Notes: a model not told the origin generated them from the letters alone. Shown: positions 43,037 to 51,887, counted from the stretch's first letter. The stretch: 64,000 nucleotides of DNA from Kibdelosporangium banguiense (GCF_017876405.1 NZ_JAGINW010000001.1:434001-498000), one strand, 5' to 3'. Program-made: numbers and translations.

Positions 43037-44578
43037 CTAACGAGCCCAGCCCGGAATGCCTGGCTTGGGCCCAGCCGGACGCTGGGTCTGCTCAGCGCTG
43101 AGAGCCGCGGTCGCAGGCGGTTCCACGGCCTCGCACCGGGCGCCGTCCTTGGGCGCCTTGAGCGTGGCCAGGTAGTTGTCGATCTGGACCGTGGTGCACT
43201 CGCTGCGGCCGTACACGCCGTGACCCCAGCCTTCGTAGGTCAGCAGCACAGTGGTGTCCCTGGACTGCCGGTGTGCGTTGACAGCCCACGCGTACGCCGT
43301 CGCCGGGTCGTACAACGAGTTCAGCATCAGGATCTCCGGCGCGTTGTCGATGTCCAGCCGGTGCTGCGGGTTGTTGACCTTCTCCGGCAGGCCGGTGCAC
43401 GCGGTGATCGCGGTGTGGCCCAACGAACCGCCCCGCATGTGCGGTGCCAGCGCGTTCTCGGTGGCCTCCAACGCCTTGTACTCGCCGAAGCTGCGGATCG
43501 GCAGGCTCCAGTCGCCACAGAACGCCGCCTGGAACACGAACCCGACTTCCTGATCGGCGGCGAAGGCCGGCTTTCCGACCGGCTTCTGGGAGTCGAGCGC
43601 GACCACGAAATCGGTCAGCGGCTTGAAGTCCGGGCCGTAGAACGCGCCGAACGCCTGGTTGATGATGTCGCGAGCGGTCACCTTGACCGTCGGGTCGCTG
43701 GGATCGGTCACCTCACCGCGATCTGCCTTGGCGAGCAGGCCATCCCATACCTTGGCGACGTCCTTGCCGTGCAGCGCACAGGAAACCGTGCGGTCACACC
43801 ACTTCACCCACTCGTTGAACGAGCTCTCCGCGGAGGCCGCCTCGGTCGTGGCGAAACCCCATGTGCCCAGGCTGTGGTCCATGTTGCTGTCGATGACCAT
43901 CGCCCGGATCTTGTCGCCGTACCGCTCGGCGTACTGCTGGCCCATCAGCGTGCCGTACGACACGCCGTAATAGTTGATCTTCTTCTCGCCCAGGGAACGC
44001 CGGATCGCGTCCATGTCCTGGATGGTCGCGCCGGTGTCGGCGTGGTCGGCGATCGGGCCGCTGCGCTTGCGGCAGTCGTCGCGCAGCTCCCGGTTGAACT
44101 TGGTCATCGCGTCGAATTCGGCCTGGTTGGCCGGATAGGTGGTCGGAGCCTTGTTCAGCAGCTCCAGCGAGCACTTCACCGGCTGGCTGCGCGCGACACC
44201 ACGCGGGTCCCAGCCGATGATGTCGAAGCGCGACTGGATGTCGGCGCTGAAGTAGTTCTTGGCCGAAAGGGCGAAATTGACGCCAGATCCACCCGGTCCA
44301 CCCGGGTTGATCAGCATGATCCCGGCTCGCTTGGCCGGATCGGTCGCCTTGCGGCGAGCCACTGCGAGGTCGAACTTCTCCCCTGACGGCTTGCGGTGGT
44401 CGATCGGCAGACGCAGTGTGCCGCAGTCGGCAGTAGCGTCCTCAGGACATGGTTTCCAGTCGATGGCCGCGACTTGAACAGCCTCGATCTCCGCTGCTTG
44501 AGCGCTTGTCAGCCCGGCACTGAGCACCAGAGCACCGCTGACGAGCGCAACCCCGAACGCGCGCGTGATCGCTTGCAA
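43037..44578 (-). CDS. secreted TAP-type alpha/beta hydrolase (tripeptidyl aminopeptidase-like)
   Basis: A protein of 513 residues with a signal peptide (VALVSGALVLSAGLTSAQA). The alpha/beta hydrolase domain has MLINPGGPGGSGVNFAL (oxyanion region), the nucleophile elbow YYGVSYGTLMGQQYAERYG with GVSYG, and the C-terminal TAP domain with LMLNSLYDPATAYAW (Asp) and YEGWGHGVYGRSECT (His). The exported enzyme would release tripeptides or hydrolyse esters. GTG or ATG starts nearby; the ATG at 44578 was used. The GH5 gene upstream is separated by a terminator. Confidence 0.9.
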   Translation of the reverse strand: MQAITRAFGVALVSGALVLSAGLTSAQAAEIEAVQVAAIDWKPCPEDATADCGTLRLPIDHRKPSGEKFDLAVARRKATDPAKRAGIMLINPGGPGGSGVNFALSAKNYFSADIQSRFDIIGWDPRGVARSQPVKCSLELLNKAPTTYPANQAEFDAMTKFNRELRDDCRKRSGPIADHADTGATIQDMDAIRRSLGEKKINYYGVSYGTLMGQQYAERYGDKIRAMVIDSNMDHSLGTWGFATTEAASAESSFNEWVKWCDRTVSCALHGKDVAKVWDGLLAKADRGEVTDPSDPTVKVTARDIINQAFGAFYGPDFKPLTDFVVALDSQKPVGKPAFAADQEVGFVFQAAFCGDWSLPIRSFGEYKALEATENALAPHMRGGSLGHTAITACTGLPEKVNNPQHRLDIDNAPEILMLNSLYDPATAYAWAVNAHRQSRDTTVLLTYEGWGHGVYGRSECTTVQIDNYLATLKAPKDGARCEAVEPPATAALSAEQTQRPAGPKPGIPGWAR

Positions 44579-44692
44579 GAGTTGTCCCTCCCAATCCTGT
44601 TGGAGGCAACCGACCCTGCCAACACGCGCCGTGCACGGCTACCGACTCAGGTATGACCTGCCCCTGAATTCCTGAATCATTGCCCCTAAGGG

Positions 44693-44728
44693 GAAGCCCC
44701 GTGAGCGTGGTGGCGCTCACGGGGCTTC
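44693..44728 (-). terminator. terminator after the GH5 gene
   Basis: A perfect 15-bp inverted repeat (GAAGCCCCGTGAGCG and complement) with a 6-base loop, 16 bases past the leftward GH5 stop. Confidence 0.8.
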
Positions 44729-44743
44729 GGAGGGGTGCGCCAG

Positions 44744-46186
44744 TCAGCTTGGGAAGTTGTCCGGGCTACGGACGCGGTCGCGCACCCACACACCAGCGGG
44801 CTTGAGCGGGCCTGTGCCGGTGAAGTTGTTGCCGGAGCAGGTTCCCTCCTTGAACACCGCGCCGGAGCGCTCGTCGTCGGAGAAGTTCCAGTTCGTCCAG
44901 CCGATCTTCTTGCTGGCCATCAGGTCGATGTACCGCTGCGACATGGTGAAGTCGTTGCCGCCGTCACCACTGGAGGTCTGCGTGCCGAACTCGGTCACGA
45001 AAACCGGGACGCGGTCGGCGATCCGGGACAACGCGTTGAGATAGCTGTCCTTGTGCGAGGCCGCGTAGAAGTGGAACGTGTACATGAAGTTGGTGGCGTT
45101 GATCGGGTTGTTGAAGACCTCGGTCTCGCTCTTGCCGTCGGAGATACCGAAGGTCGACCAGCCGTGCGTGCCGACGAACACCACACCGTCAGGATCCTGC
45201 GCGCGGATCACCGGGATCATTTCCTCGGCGTAGCGCTTGACATTGGCCCAGCTGACCCCGTTGGGCTCGTTGGCGATGTCGTAGATGATGTTCTTCTTGT
45301 CCTTGTGCCGCTGGGCGATCTCGGTGAAGAACGTCTTGGCCCGCGCGGTGTTGTAGTTCGGGTCGCCCGGCGACAGCTGGTGCCAGTCGACCAGGGCGTA
45401 CATGCCGCGCTTGGTGGCTTCCTCGATGTAGCCGTGCACCAGGTCGGTGAACTTGCGCGGGTTGGTCTGATAGCCGCCTTCCTGGATGTACATCGAGATC
45501 CGGAAGATGTCGGCGTTCCAGTCGTTGGCCAGCGCGTCCAGCGAAGCGGTCTTGATGCACTGGGCGTACCACTGGATTCCGTGCGTGCTCATGCCGCGCA
45601 GCTGGATCGGCTGGTTGCGCTCGTTGCAGAGTTTGGTGCCGCAGACATGCAGCTGGCCGTTGATCTCCACCGGAGTGCCGGTCGGAGGCGGGTTTCCGGT
45701 GGTGGAGTCGACCGTCAGCGAGTCCGCGTTCGGCCCGCCGTTGGCGGTGGTCGCGGTCGTGCGGATCACGTTGTCGCCGGCGGCGAGCGTCACGTTGGTG
45801 GTGACGGACTGCCAGCTCGTCCAGGCGCCGGTGCCGGGGAAGGCCAGGTTCGAGACCCCTGGATTGCCGTTGATGGTGACGTTCACCGGCCGGTTCGCCG
45901 TGGTTCCGTTGGCGTACCGGAACGTCAGCGAGTGCGTGCCCGCTTGTGCGGCGTTGACCGTGTATTCGACGTAGCTGCCGGTCACGTTGTCGAAGTTGAC
46001 GAACCCGGTGCCGGTGAAGCCCGCGTGGTTGGACTCGACCACGCCTTGGGAGATCGTCGCGTTCTCCGACTGGTACGTCACCGGCGCGGCGGACGCGGTC
46101 TGCGGAACGCTGAACACGGCCCCGGCTATCGCTGTCGTTATCAGCGCCGGGCTGAGGGCCGCTGCGACCCATCTTGATCGTGCCAC
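44744..46186 (-). CDS. secreted GH5 glycoside hydrolase with CBM35-type module
   Basis: A protein of 480 residues. The signal peptide is ALSPALITTAIAGAVFSVPQ ending TASA. An N-terminal beta module (residues 36-165; YQSENATISQGVVESNHAGF, GTGFVNFDN, GSYVEYTVNAAQAG) is a CBM35/CBM6-like carbohydrate-binding module. The GH5 catalytic domain follows: RGMSTHGIQWYAQC, IIYDIANEPNGVSW with the acid/base Glu in NEP, and PVFVTEFGTQTSSGDGG with the nucleophile Glu. It most resembles endoglucanase/mannanase-like GH5 enzymes. A palindrome lies in its promoter region. Confidence 0.92.
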   Translation of the reverse strand: MARSRWVAAALSPALITTAIAGAVFSVPQTASAAPVTYQSENATISQGVVESNHAGFTGTGFVNFDNVTGSYVEYTVNAAQAGTHSLTFRYANGTTANRPVNVTINGNPGVSNLAFPGTGAWTSWQSVTTNVTLAAGDNVIRTTATTANGGPNADSLTVDSTTGNPPPTGTPVEINGQLHVCGTKLCNERNQPIQLRGMSTHGIQWYAQCIKTASLDALANDWNADIFRISMYIQEGGYQTNPRKFTDLVHGYIEEATKRGMYALVDWHQLSPGDPNYNTARAKTFFTEIAQRHKDKKNIIYDIANEPNGVSWANVKRYAEEMIPVIRAQDPDGVVFVGTHGWSTFGISDGKSETEVFNNPINATNFMYTFHFYAASHKDSYLNALSRIADRVPVFVTEFGTQTSSGDGGNDFTMSQRYIDLMASKKIGWTNWNFSDDERSGAVFKEGTCSGNNFTGTGPLKPAGVWVRDRVRSPDNFPS

Positions 46187-46251
46187 TTGTGCCTCCTGCA
46201 GGGTTTGGGGGCGGCGGCGTCTGCTGGGTAGGTTGTCTGCCGGTAAATGAA

Positions 46252-46266
46252 TAGGAAAGTTTCCTA
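46252..46266. promoter_or_regulatory. palindrome upstream of the GH5 gene
   Basis: TAGGAAA-G-TTTCCTA, a perfect odd-centred palindrome 66 bases before the GH5 start. A repressor or activator of secreted glycosidase genes could bind here; the protein is not known. Confidence 0.55.
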
Positions 46267-46342
46267 ACAGTAAGCAGGATCACACCACCTGCCAGCGCTG
46301 CTTGTCAATCGGCAACCGGGAACGCCGGACATGCCTTAATTG

Positions 46343-46358
46343 AGTGGTCTAGACAAAT
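46343..46358. promoter_or_regulatory. DasR-like (dre) site at moaA
   Basis: AGTGGTCTAGACAAAT matches 14 of 16 positions of the DasR-responsive element form AGTGGTCTAGACCACT, including the complete GTCTAGAC core. It overlaps the first annotated ATG of moaA and lies 157 bases upstream of the GH5 gene. DasR is the GntR-type regulator of N-acetylglucosamine use in actinomycetes. No DasR gene is in the window. Confidence 0.5.
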
Positions 46359-47433
46359 GAATGATCGCGCTCACGGCCGCGCGGGAGTGTTAGCCTCGGG
46401 TGTGGACGGCTCTCCAGTCGATGTGTTCGGCCGCCCGATGGGCGCGCTGCGGATATCGCTCACCGACAGGTGCAACCTGCGGTGCCGGTACTGCATGCCT
46501 GAGGAGGAGTACGCCTGGTTACCGCGGCAGGACCTGCTGACGTTCGAGGAGATCGAGCAGCTCACCGAGGTCTTCGTCTCACTGGGCGCCGACAAGGTCC
46601 GGCTCACCGGCGGCGAACCACTGCTGCGGCGGGACGTGCCGGAACTCGTCCGGCGGCTGTCGGGCCTGCCGGGCGTCAAGGACCTCGCGATGACGACCAA
46701 CGGCGTCCTGCTCGCGCGGCACGCCGAGTCACTACGCGAGGCCGGGCTGCACCGCCTGACCATCAGCCTGGACACCCTGCGGCCGGACCGGTTCACCTCG
46801 ATGACCAGGCGCGGCACGCACGGCGAGGTGCTGGCCGGGATCAACGCGGCCGTGGCCACCGGGCTGACCGACCTGAAGATCGACACCGTGGTGCTGCGCG
46901 GCTTCAACTCCGACGAACTGGCCGAGTTGATCGAGTTCGGCAAGTCGGTGTCGGCGGAGGTCCGGTTCATCGAGTATATGGACGTCGGCGGCGCCACCGG
47001 ATGGACACCGGAAAAAGTCTTCTCCCGGGCGGAAATTCTGGAAACCCTTTCGCAGGAATACGGTTCCTGTGAAGAACTTCGCAAGAACGATACGGCACCC
47101 GCGGATCGTTTCCGGTTGCCGGACGGAACTGTTTTCGGCATCATCTCGTCGACCACTCAGCCGTTTTGCGCGACTTGTGACCGCAGCCGGCTGACCGCCG
47201 ACGGGATGTGGCTGCGTTGCCTGTACGCGATGACCGGAACAGATCTGCGGACCCCGCTGCGGTCGGGTGCGTCCCACGACGAACTGCGCGATCTGATCAC
47301 CGGGGTCTGGCAGCAGCGACGTGACCGCGGCGCCGTGGAAAGGGTGTCCGAACGTGCCAACGGGCAGGTGTTCGTGAGCCTGGAAAGCCTGAAACGCGAC
47401 CCACACCTGGAAATGCACACCCGCGGAGGATGA
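46357..47433 (+). CDS. moaA: GTP 3',8-cyclase MoaA
   Basis: The first enzyme of molybdenum cofactor synthesis: a radical-SAM protein that converts GTP to 3',8-cyclo-GTP. The N-terminal cluster motif is [20 protein letters not shown] (CxxxCxxC), then [20 protein letters not shown]; the C-terminal cluster Cys set is in [19 protein letters not shown]. It ends with HTRGG, containing the conserved C-terminal Gly-Gly that acts in catalysis. The ATG at 46357 overlaps a DasR-like site; a GTG at 46402 ([13 protein letters not shown]), 7 bases after TTAGCCT, could be a leaderless start. MoaC follows 1 base later. Confidence 0.95.
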   Translation: MNDRAHGRAGVLASGVDGSPVDVFGRPMGALRISLTDRCNLRCRYCMPEEEYAWLPRQDLLTFEEIEQLTEVFVSLGADKVRLTGGEPLLRRDVPELVRRLSGLPGVKDLAMTTNGVLLARHAESLREAGLHRLTISLDTLRPDRFTSMTRRGTHGEVLAGINAAVATGLTDLKIDTVVLRGFNSDELAELIEFGKSVSAEVRFIEYMDVGGATGWTPEKVFSRAEILETLSQEYGSCEELRKNDTAPADRFRLPDGTVFGIISSTTQPFCATCDRSRLTADGMWLRCLYAMTGTDLRTPLRSGASHDELRDLITGVWQQRRDRGAVERVSERANGQVFVSLESLKRDPHLEMHTRGG

Positions 47434-47434
47434 A

Positions 47435-47911
47435 ATGTCGCTGACCCACCTTGACTCAGCGGGCCGGGCGCGAATGGTCGACGTGGGCGGCAAGCCGGTG
47501 ACCGCCCGGCGCGCGGTCGCTTCCGGTGCCGTGGTCATGAAGCCGGAAACGCTGGCGCTGATCACGTCCGGCGGCATCGCCAAAGGCGACGTCCTCGCCG
47601 CCGCCCGGATCGCCGGGATCATGGCCGCCAAGAAGACCGGCGAACTGATCCCCCTCTGCCATCCCCTCGGCCTCGACAGCGTCGAGGTCAACCTGGACCC
47701 CACCGGCCCAGGCACCCTGACAATCACCGCCACAGCCTCGGTGACAGGCAAAACCGGCGTCGAGATGGAAGCCCTGACCGCGGTAAGCGTCGCAGCCCTG
47801 ACGGTCTACGACATGTGCAAGGCCGCCGACAAGGAAATGACCATCGGCGACATCAGACTGGAGGCCAAGTCCGGCGGCCGCAGCGGTGACTACCGCCGCG
47901 CCGCCGACTGA
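47435..47911 (+). CDS. moaC: cyclic pyranopterin monophosphate synthase MoaC
   Basis: The second step of molybdenum cofactor synthesis, converting 3',8-cH2GTP to cPMP. Motifs: [20 protein letters not shown] at the start, [37 protein letters not shown] with CHPL, and [22 protein letters not shown] with EMEALT. The final [20 protein letters not shown] is typical. It is translated with moaA (1-base gap). Confidence 0.96.
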   Translation: MSLTHLDSAGRARMVDVGGKPVTARRAVASGAVVMKPETLALITSGGIAKGDVLAAARIAGIMAAKKTGELIPLCHPLGLDSVEVNLDPTGPGTLTITATASVTGKTGVEMEALTAVSVAALTVYDMCKAADKEMTIGDIRLEAKSGGRSGDYRRAAD

Positions 47912-47917
47912 CCGATC

Positions 47918-49849
47918 TCAACCCTCCTGATTGGCCGTTTCAGCAGGCAGGGCAACCGGACGCACCGGCCCCACCATAGGTTGGCGCGGCAACGGAATCG
48001 AGGCATCGACCACCGCGGTGACCCGCACCCCATTGGCCAGAGGCACGAAGTCGGACTCCGGCTCAGTCTCATCCATCCCGGTGATGCGGACCCCATTGGC
48101 CAGAAGAATCAGATCCAGCTCCAACTGAACAGGCTCCATCTCACCGGTGACCCGCACCCCGTTCGTCGCAGGCACCAAGTCCGACTCCGGCCCCGTGTCA
48201 GCCGATGGCGTAACCCGTACCCCATTGGACAGATCCGGCTCCGTGACCTCTGAATCCCCTGCCCCATCGGACAGATGCGCCCGACCCGACTCCGACTCAC
48301 CCGTGACAGCTGCCCGCACACCATTCGACACAGGACTCAAGTCCGGCTCCGGCTCATCCGTCGCCGTGACCCGCACGCCATTCGTCAGCTGGACCAGCTC
48401 CGACTTGATCGATTCCAGGTCGTCCACCGCGGCGACCCAGACACCGCTGACCGGCTGGGTCACGTCAGGATCAGGCATTGCCTTGACCCGGAAGCCATTC
48501 GTCGGCTGGGCCTCGAGGTGCGCCGTGACCCGTACACCGTTCGTCGGATGCGCCGGTTCCGGCCTGACCGACTCCCAATCGCCGTTCGCGGTAACCCGTA
48601 CGCCGTTGTTCAAGGGTTCCGGCTTGGCTTGTGCGGTAACGCGAACCCCGTTGTTCAGGTGCGTCAAGTCGGGCTTCGGCTTGGCCGGCTCCAGCTCGGC
48701 CAGCGGCCTCGGTGCCACCACAATCGGCCTGGCCGCCCGCACGCCGGACCAGACTTGTCCACAGAGGACAACCAAAGCCATGATCAGCGGTAGTTCCCAG
48801 CTGCCGGTGGCACTGTGCACCAGGCCGCAGGCCAGCGCACCCGCCCCGGCGAGGAAGTAGCCCAGTCCCTGGACCATCCCGGACAGTGCGGTCGTGATAT
48901 CCGGATTCCCGGCCGCCCGAGCGGAAATCGTGGTCAGCGCCATCGCGAGACCGCCCATGCCAAGGCCGAGCCCGGTCGACCACAGCCACGGCATGACCGC
49001 AGGCGCGACCAGCAGGCCGACTACGCCAACCCCGTTCAGCGCCGCCAGCAGAACGACCAAAATGCCTGGTCTGCGCATCCTGTGGACACCGAACGGAACC
49101 AGCCACATCATCGGCAGGCCCATCGCCATCGAGAGCGCCAGGCAGAATCCGGCGTACCCCGCCGAGATCCCGGCATCCCGCAAAATCGCAGGCAGCCAGC
49201 CCATGATCAGGAACGTCAGGGTGGAGACCAGTCCGAAATAGAGGGTCAGGTGCCAGGCCACACGGGAATGAAACAGCTGCCGCGGGCTCAACGCACGGGC
49301 CATGATGACCATGCTGGACCGCGGCGCGCGCTGCCACACCTGGAGGGTCACCAAGGCGAGCAATGCCCAGCCCGCCAAGGCGAACTGCCACGAGAACGCG
49401 GCGACCAAAGTGGGCGTGACCAGCGCACCTATCGTGCTGCCCGTGCCGAGCGCCAGCGTGAAACTCGCTTTGGTACGCGAGGATGCCGGCTGCACCAGGA
49501 CAGGAAGGACTGTTCCGACCACGGCGATCGCCAGGCAGGCCATCGCGGTGCCGGCCAGCAGCACGTCAGGACCGCTTTGCACCCGGACGATCAGGGAAAT
49601 CCCGAGAATCACCAAGGCCCACGAGACCGCGCGGTGGATGCCGATCCGGGCTCTCAACCAGGGAGTTATCCATCCTCCGAATCCGCTGGCCCACAAAGGC
49701 AATGCGACAAGAACCGCACCTACCGCCGCGGTCATTCCAGGTGCCAGCGAGACGTCCTCGAGGGCGGCTCCGAGACTGGTCACGGCGGGTCTGAGGTTGA
49801 GGGCCAGCACGAAGACGATCGCAGTGCTGACGGGTGCCGTCTGTTTCAT
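47918..49849 (-). CDS. MFS transporter (CynX/NimT-like) with repeated C-terminal tail
   Basis: A protein of 643 residues. Residues 1-365 form a 12-helix major facilitator of the cyanate/2-nitroimidazole transporter type (AIVFVLALNLRPAVTSLGAA, then GWLPAILRDAGISAGYAGF). Normal members end near 400 residues. Here about 275 extra residues follow, containing eleven copies of an NGVRVT-type motif (see the repeat entry) separated by acidic, Glu/Pro-rich spacers. The tail faces the cytoplasm if the 12-helix topology holds. GGGAGG lies just before the ATG. It is convergent with moaC (6 bases apart). Confidence 0.88.
   Translation of the reverse strand: MKQTAPVSTAIVFVLALNLRPAVTSLGAALEDVSLAPGMTAAVGAVLVALPLWASGFGGWITPWLRARIGIHRAVSWALVILGISLIVRVQSGPDVLLAGTAMACLAIAVVGTVLPVLVQPASSRTKASFTLALGTGSTIGALVTPTLVAAFSWQFALAGWALLALVTLQVWQRAPRSSMVIMARALSPRQLFHSRVAWHLTLYFGLVSTLTFLIMGWLPAILRDAGISAGYAGFCLALSMAMGLPMMWLVPFGVHRMRRPGILVVLLAALNGVGVVGLLVAPAVMPWLWSTGLGLGMGGLAMALTTISARAAGNPDITTALSGMVQGLGYFLAGAGALACGLVHSATGSWELPLIMALVVLCGQVWSGVRAARPIVVAPRPLAELEPAKPKPDLTHLNNGVRVTAQAKPEPLNNGVRVTANGDWESVRPEPAHPTNGVRVTAHLEAQPTNGFRVKAMPDPDVTQPVSGVWVAAVDDLESIKSELVQLTNGVRVTATDEPEPDLSPVSNGVRAAVTGESESGRAHLSDGAGDSEVTEPDLSNGVRVTPSADTGPESDLVPATNGVRVTGEMEPVQLELDLILLANGVRITGMDETEPESDFVPLANGVRVTAVVDASIPLPRQPMVGPVRPVALPAETANQEG
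48014..48655 (-). repeat. NGVRVT repeat array in the MFS C-terminal tail
   Basis: Eleven degenerate copies, at protein residues 399, 414, 436, 450, 467, 489, 508, 541, 562, 584 and 605. Consensus is [L/P/V]x-N-G-V-R-V-T-A, with variants such as TNGFRVKA, VSGVWVAA and ANGVRITG. Spacing is 14-22 residues except one 33-residue gap where a decayed copy (LSDGAGDS) may lie. At DNA level the copies share GTNACCCGNACNCCRTTNG on the plus strand. The pattern suggests expansion by slippage or recombination. Confidence 0.85.
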
Positions 49850-50150
49850 CGCCTCCCCCTTTCATTTGGGGTGTGCGTAACCCAGGGCCGTCGCCCTTGT
49901 GGGGCGACCGGTCCCAGGTCACGAAAAGGGAAAAGGGGTTCTAGCTATGCGAGTGAATGACTCAATTCCGGGTGATCCGGCAAAGGCGGTATCGACGCTT
50001 CCCATCCCAGACTCTTCATGCGAGCCTCCCTCTGGGCGCGCACGGTGGGCTCCCCGCGAACCGGCACCGGCGACGACCGCCTAAGAAAAAGAGTCGCTGT
50101 TGCCAGGGGGAGCGTCAATCGCCCTTTTGGGCGTGCCGTAGGCTATCCCC
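49850..50150. other. intergenic region between the MFS and DinB genes
   Basis: About 300 bases between divergent genes. It holds the MFS ribosome site, an imperfect hairpin near 49882-49914 and the weak small frame 49947-50084. No clear operator palindrome was seen. Confidence 0.5.
49947..50084 (+). CDS. possible 45-residue peptide
   Basis: An ATG with AAAAGGGG about 8 bases upstream opens a frame MRVNDSIPGDPAKAVSTLPI ending in a Pro/Ala-rich tail (REPAPATTA). No hydrophobic segment or family is recognised. The ribosome site is the only positive evidence, and the codon pattern is weak. Confidence 0.2.
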   Translation: MRVNDSIPGDPAKAVSTLPIPDSSCEPPSGRARWAPREPAPATTA

Positions 50151-50696
50151 GTGGCGAACACCAGTTCGAGAGAATCCGTTGAAGTGCAGAAACGTTCCTG
50201 GCCGTCGGAAGACGCCGTAGACGAACTTCAGCTGCTGTTCGAGTTTCTGACTTTCCTGCGTGTCACAGTCGTGAACAAGGCGGCCGGATTGGACCGGTCC
50301 AAAGCGGTCCGAACACCGTGGCCGACATCTCCGAAGATGAGCATCCTGGGCGTCATCCAGCACTTGACCGCGGTGGAACGATGGTGGATCTCCAAGGTCG
50401 GAGGCGGGTCCGACCTGCCCACGCTGTGGTGGGACGACGGTGGCGCACCGGACTCGGACTTCGAGGTCGCGCCAGACGCAACACCGGCGAGCGTGGTCTC
50501 GGCATATCAGCGGGAATGGGCCCTGTCGGCCTCGGCGCTGACCGGAATGACCGCTTCCGACAAAGCGAAACTGAAGTTCCGGGATCAGGACCGCACGGTT
50601 CGCTGGATATTGACGCACGTCGTCCAGGAGACCGCCCGGCATGTGGGACACCTTGACGTACTCCGCGAGTTCGCCGACGGGCAGGTCGGCGAATAA
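50151..50696 (+). CDS. DinB-family (DUF664) protein
   Basis: A protein of 181 residues with a four-helix DinB bundle. Metal-type His positions are in MSILGVIQHLTAVERWWI and WILTHVVQETARHVGHLDVL, the first and the last two of the usual three His. Such proteins are thiol-dependent S-transferase-like enzymes (for example mycothiol-dependent) or of unknown function. GTG start at 50151. Confidence 0.87.
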   Translation: MANTSSRESVEVQKRSWPSEDAVDELQLLFEFLTFLRVTVVNKAAGLDRSKAVRTPWPTSPKMSILGVIQHLTAVERWWISKVGGGSDLPTLWWDDGGAPDSDFEVAPDATPASVVSAYQREWALSASALTGMTASDKAKLKFRDQDRTVRWILTHVVQETARHVGHLDVLREFADGQVGE

Positions 50697-50703
50697 CACC
50701 GGG

Positions 50704-50935
50704 GTGACCGCCACCGGCGACGCCTCTTTGTCCTGGGCGGCCGACGATTTCGGCCACTTCGTACACGCCCGGCGGCCGGCGTGTTACGACCTGACTCGGT
50801 GTCGGAAATCCGAGCCGCGTCGCCGAACAGCCGGCCGTTGCGGGCCCGTGACGAAGGTCATTCGACGGCCGGGCAGCCCTGCAGCCGGGTAGCGTTGCCG
50901 CAACGTTACCTTTTGGCCTGGCCCACCGGTACTGA
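50704..50935 (+). pseudogene. decayed FAD-binding oxidase N-terminal fragment (frameshifted)
   Basis: The frame from GTG 50704 reads DASLSWAADDFGHFVHARRPA, as in the N-terminus of cytokinin-dehydrogenase-like FAD oxidases (DFGxxVHRRPxAV). At 50781 the frame shifts by one base, and the other frame continues VLRPDSVSEI, later PLRARDEGHSTAGQ, matching the VLRPxSVxEI and RGxGHSTxGQ FAD-binding segments of the same family in the correct order. Restoring one G (GCG-GTG) joins the halves. The remaining 350 or so residues are absent, so the gene is dead. Confidence 0.6.
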
Positions 50936-51160
50936 CAGATTACTTGGAGCTTTCCACAAGCGGAACAATTTCGACTGACGGAATCGGCAGGACGTCGCAC
51001 GACTACGGCTTGCAGGCAGGCAACGTTCATTGTCCGGCTTTCCATCCCTTTGACACCAACATGATCACCGTGACGCAGGTCGCAAGCAGCGTAGGCGCAC
51101 ACTAGAGCCAGGCGACGCTGTTTACTAGGACGTGTCGCCCCGGCACGGAGGTGGTACCCC

Positions 51161-51565
51161 ATGGCTGTGAAACGGCCGAACCCTTTGCTATGGCTCTGGT
51201 ACGCGGTGGGCGGCAAACTGCCCGACCGCTACCGCGAATGGGTACTGCACGACGCCACAGCGCCCACTTGGCTGGTCCGGCACGTCATCAGACGCCTGGT
51301 GTTCATGCTGCCGATCCTGGCGGCGCTCTACGTGCTGCTGGCCGTGATCCTGGACTTCTCCCCGACCATAGTTCTGCTCGGCCTGGCGCTGGGCGTCTAC
51401 GCGGGCGTCTACTACTCCCTGATCTTCAGCACCCACAGCGTGGACAGCCGGGTGACCCGCCACGGATTCCCCGACGAATACGCCTCCCAAGTCCGCCACG
51501 CCCTGAAGGAAGCGGAGAAACAGCGCTACAACGCAACCTGGCGCGACGGCCAGACCCCCTCATGA
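51161..51565 (+). CDS. DUF5313 membrane protein
   Basis: A protein of 134 residues with the DUF5313 opening RPNPLLWLWYAVGGKLPDRY, REWVLHDATAPTWLVRH, two adjacent membrane helices (LVFMLPILAALYVLLAVILD and IVLLGLALGVYAGVYYSL) and a cytoplasmic end FPDEYASQVRHALKEAEKQR. Common in Pseudonocardiales and mycobacteria; function unknown. It has GGAGG before the ATG. Confidence 0.87.
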   Translation: MAVKRPNPLLWLWYAVGGKLPDRYREWVLHDATAPTWLVRHVIRRLVFMLPILAALYVLLAVILDFSPTIVLLGLALGVYAGVYYSLIFSTHSVDSRVTRHGFPDEYASQVRHALKEAEKQRYNATWRDGQTPS

Positions 51566-51887
51566 CCCATCAGTGAGCGCACCAACCACCCCACCAGCCC
51601 ACTAAACCCTTCCCCCTCACCCGATCGAGCGCTCCCACCCTCAACACCCCATTCCTGTCAGACCCCATCAGTAGGCTGGATGTCAGGGGGCCGACGGCCG
51701 CCCAAGATCACTTACCCGGCAGCCGGCCCATGCGCCACAACCACTTTCGCCAGGCTCGGCAGGCCCACACGCTGTGAGCCCGCCGAGCGACTGCCCGGTC
51801 AAAGTCAGCTGCCCCAAGGCTCCTGCATCGCCAACCTAGTTGTCGCGTGCCCAGACGCCTTGCCACCCAACGGAATCCGCAGACCCA
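51566..51887. other. intergenic region containing the second PafBC-like motif
   Basis: 322 bases between convergent genes. Apart from the motif at 51655-51677 and its flanking similarity to 3881-3930, no gene, hairpin or palindrome is evident. A motif pointing rightward between convergent genes has no obvious target. Confidence 0.5.
51655..51677 (+). promoter_or_regulatory. PafBC/RecA-NDp-like promoter motif (copy 2)
   Basis: CTGTCAGAC, 8 bases, then TAGGCT. The left element is identical to copy 1 at 3881, and the spacing is the same. Similarity extends rightward (GTAG-TGGA-TC-GGGGGCCG) to about 51702. No gene starts downstream. Confidence 0.4.

Noticed and set aside
50353..51216. Leftward frame of 287 codons across the DinB gene and the relic
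   Set aside because: Its composition is Arg/Pro-rich, it has no domain and it overlaps the better-supported DinB gene.
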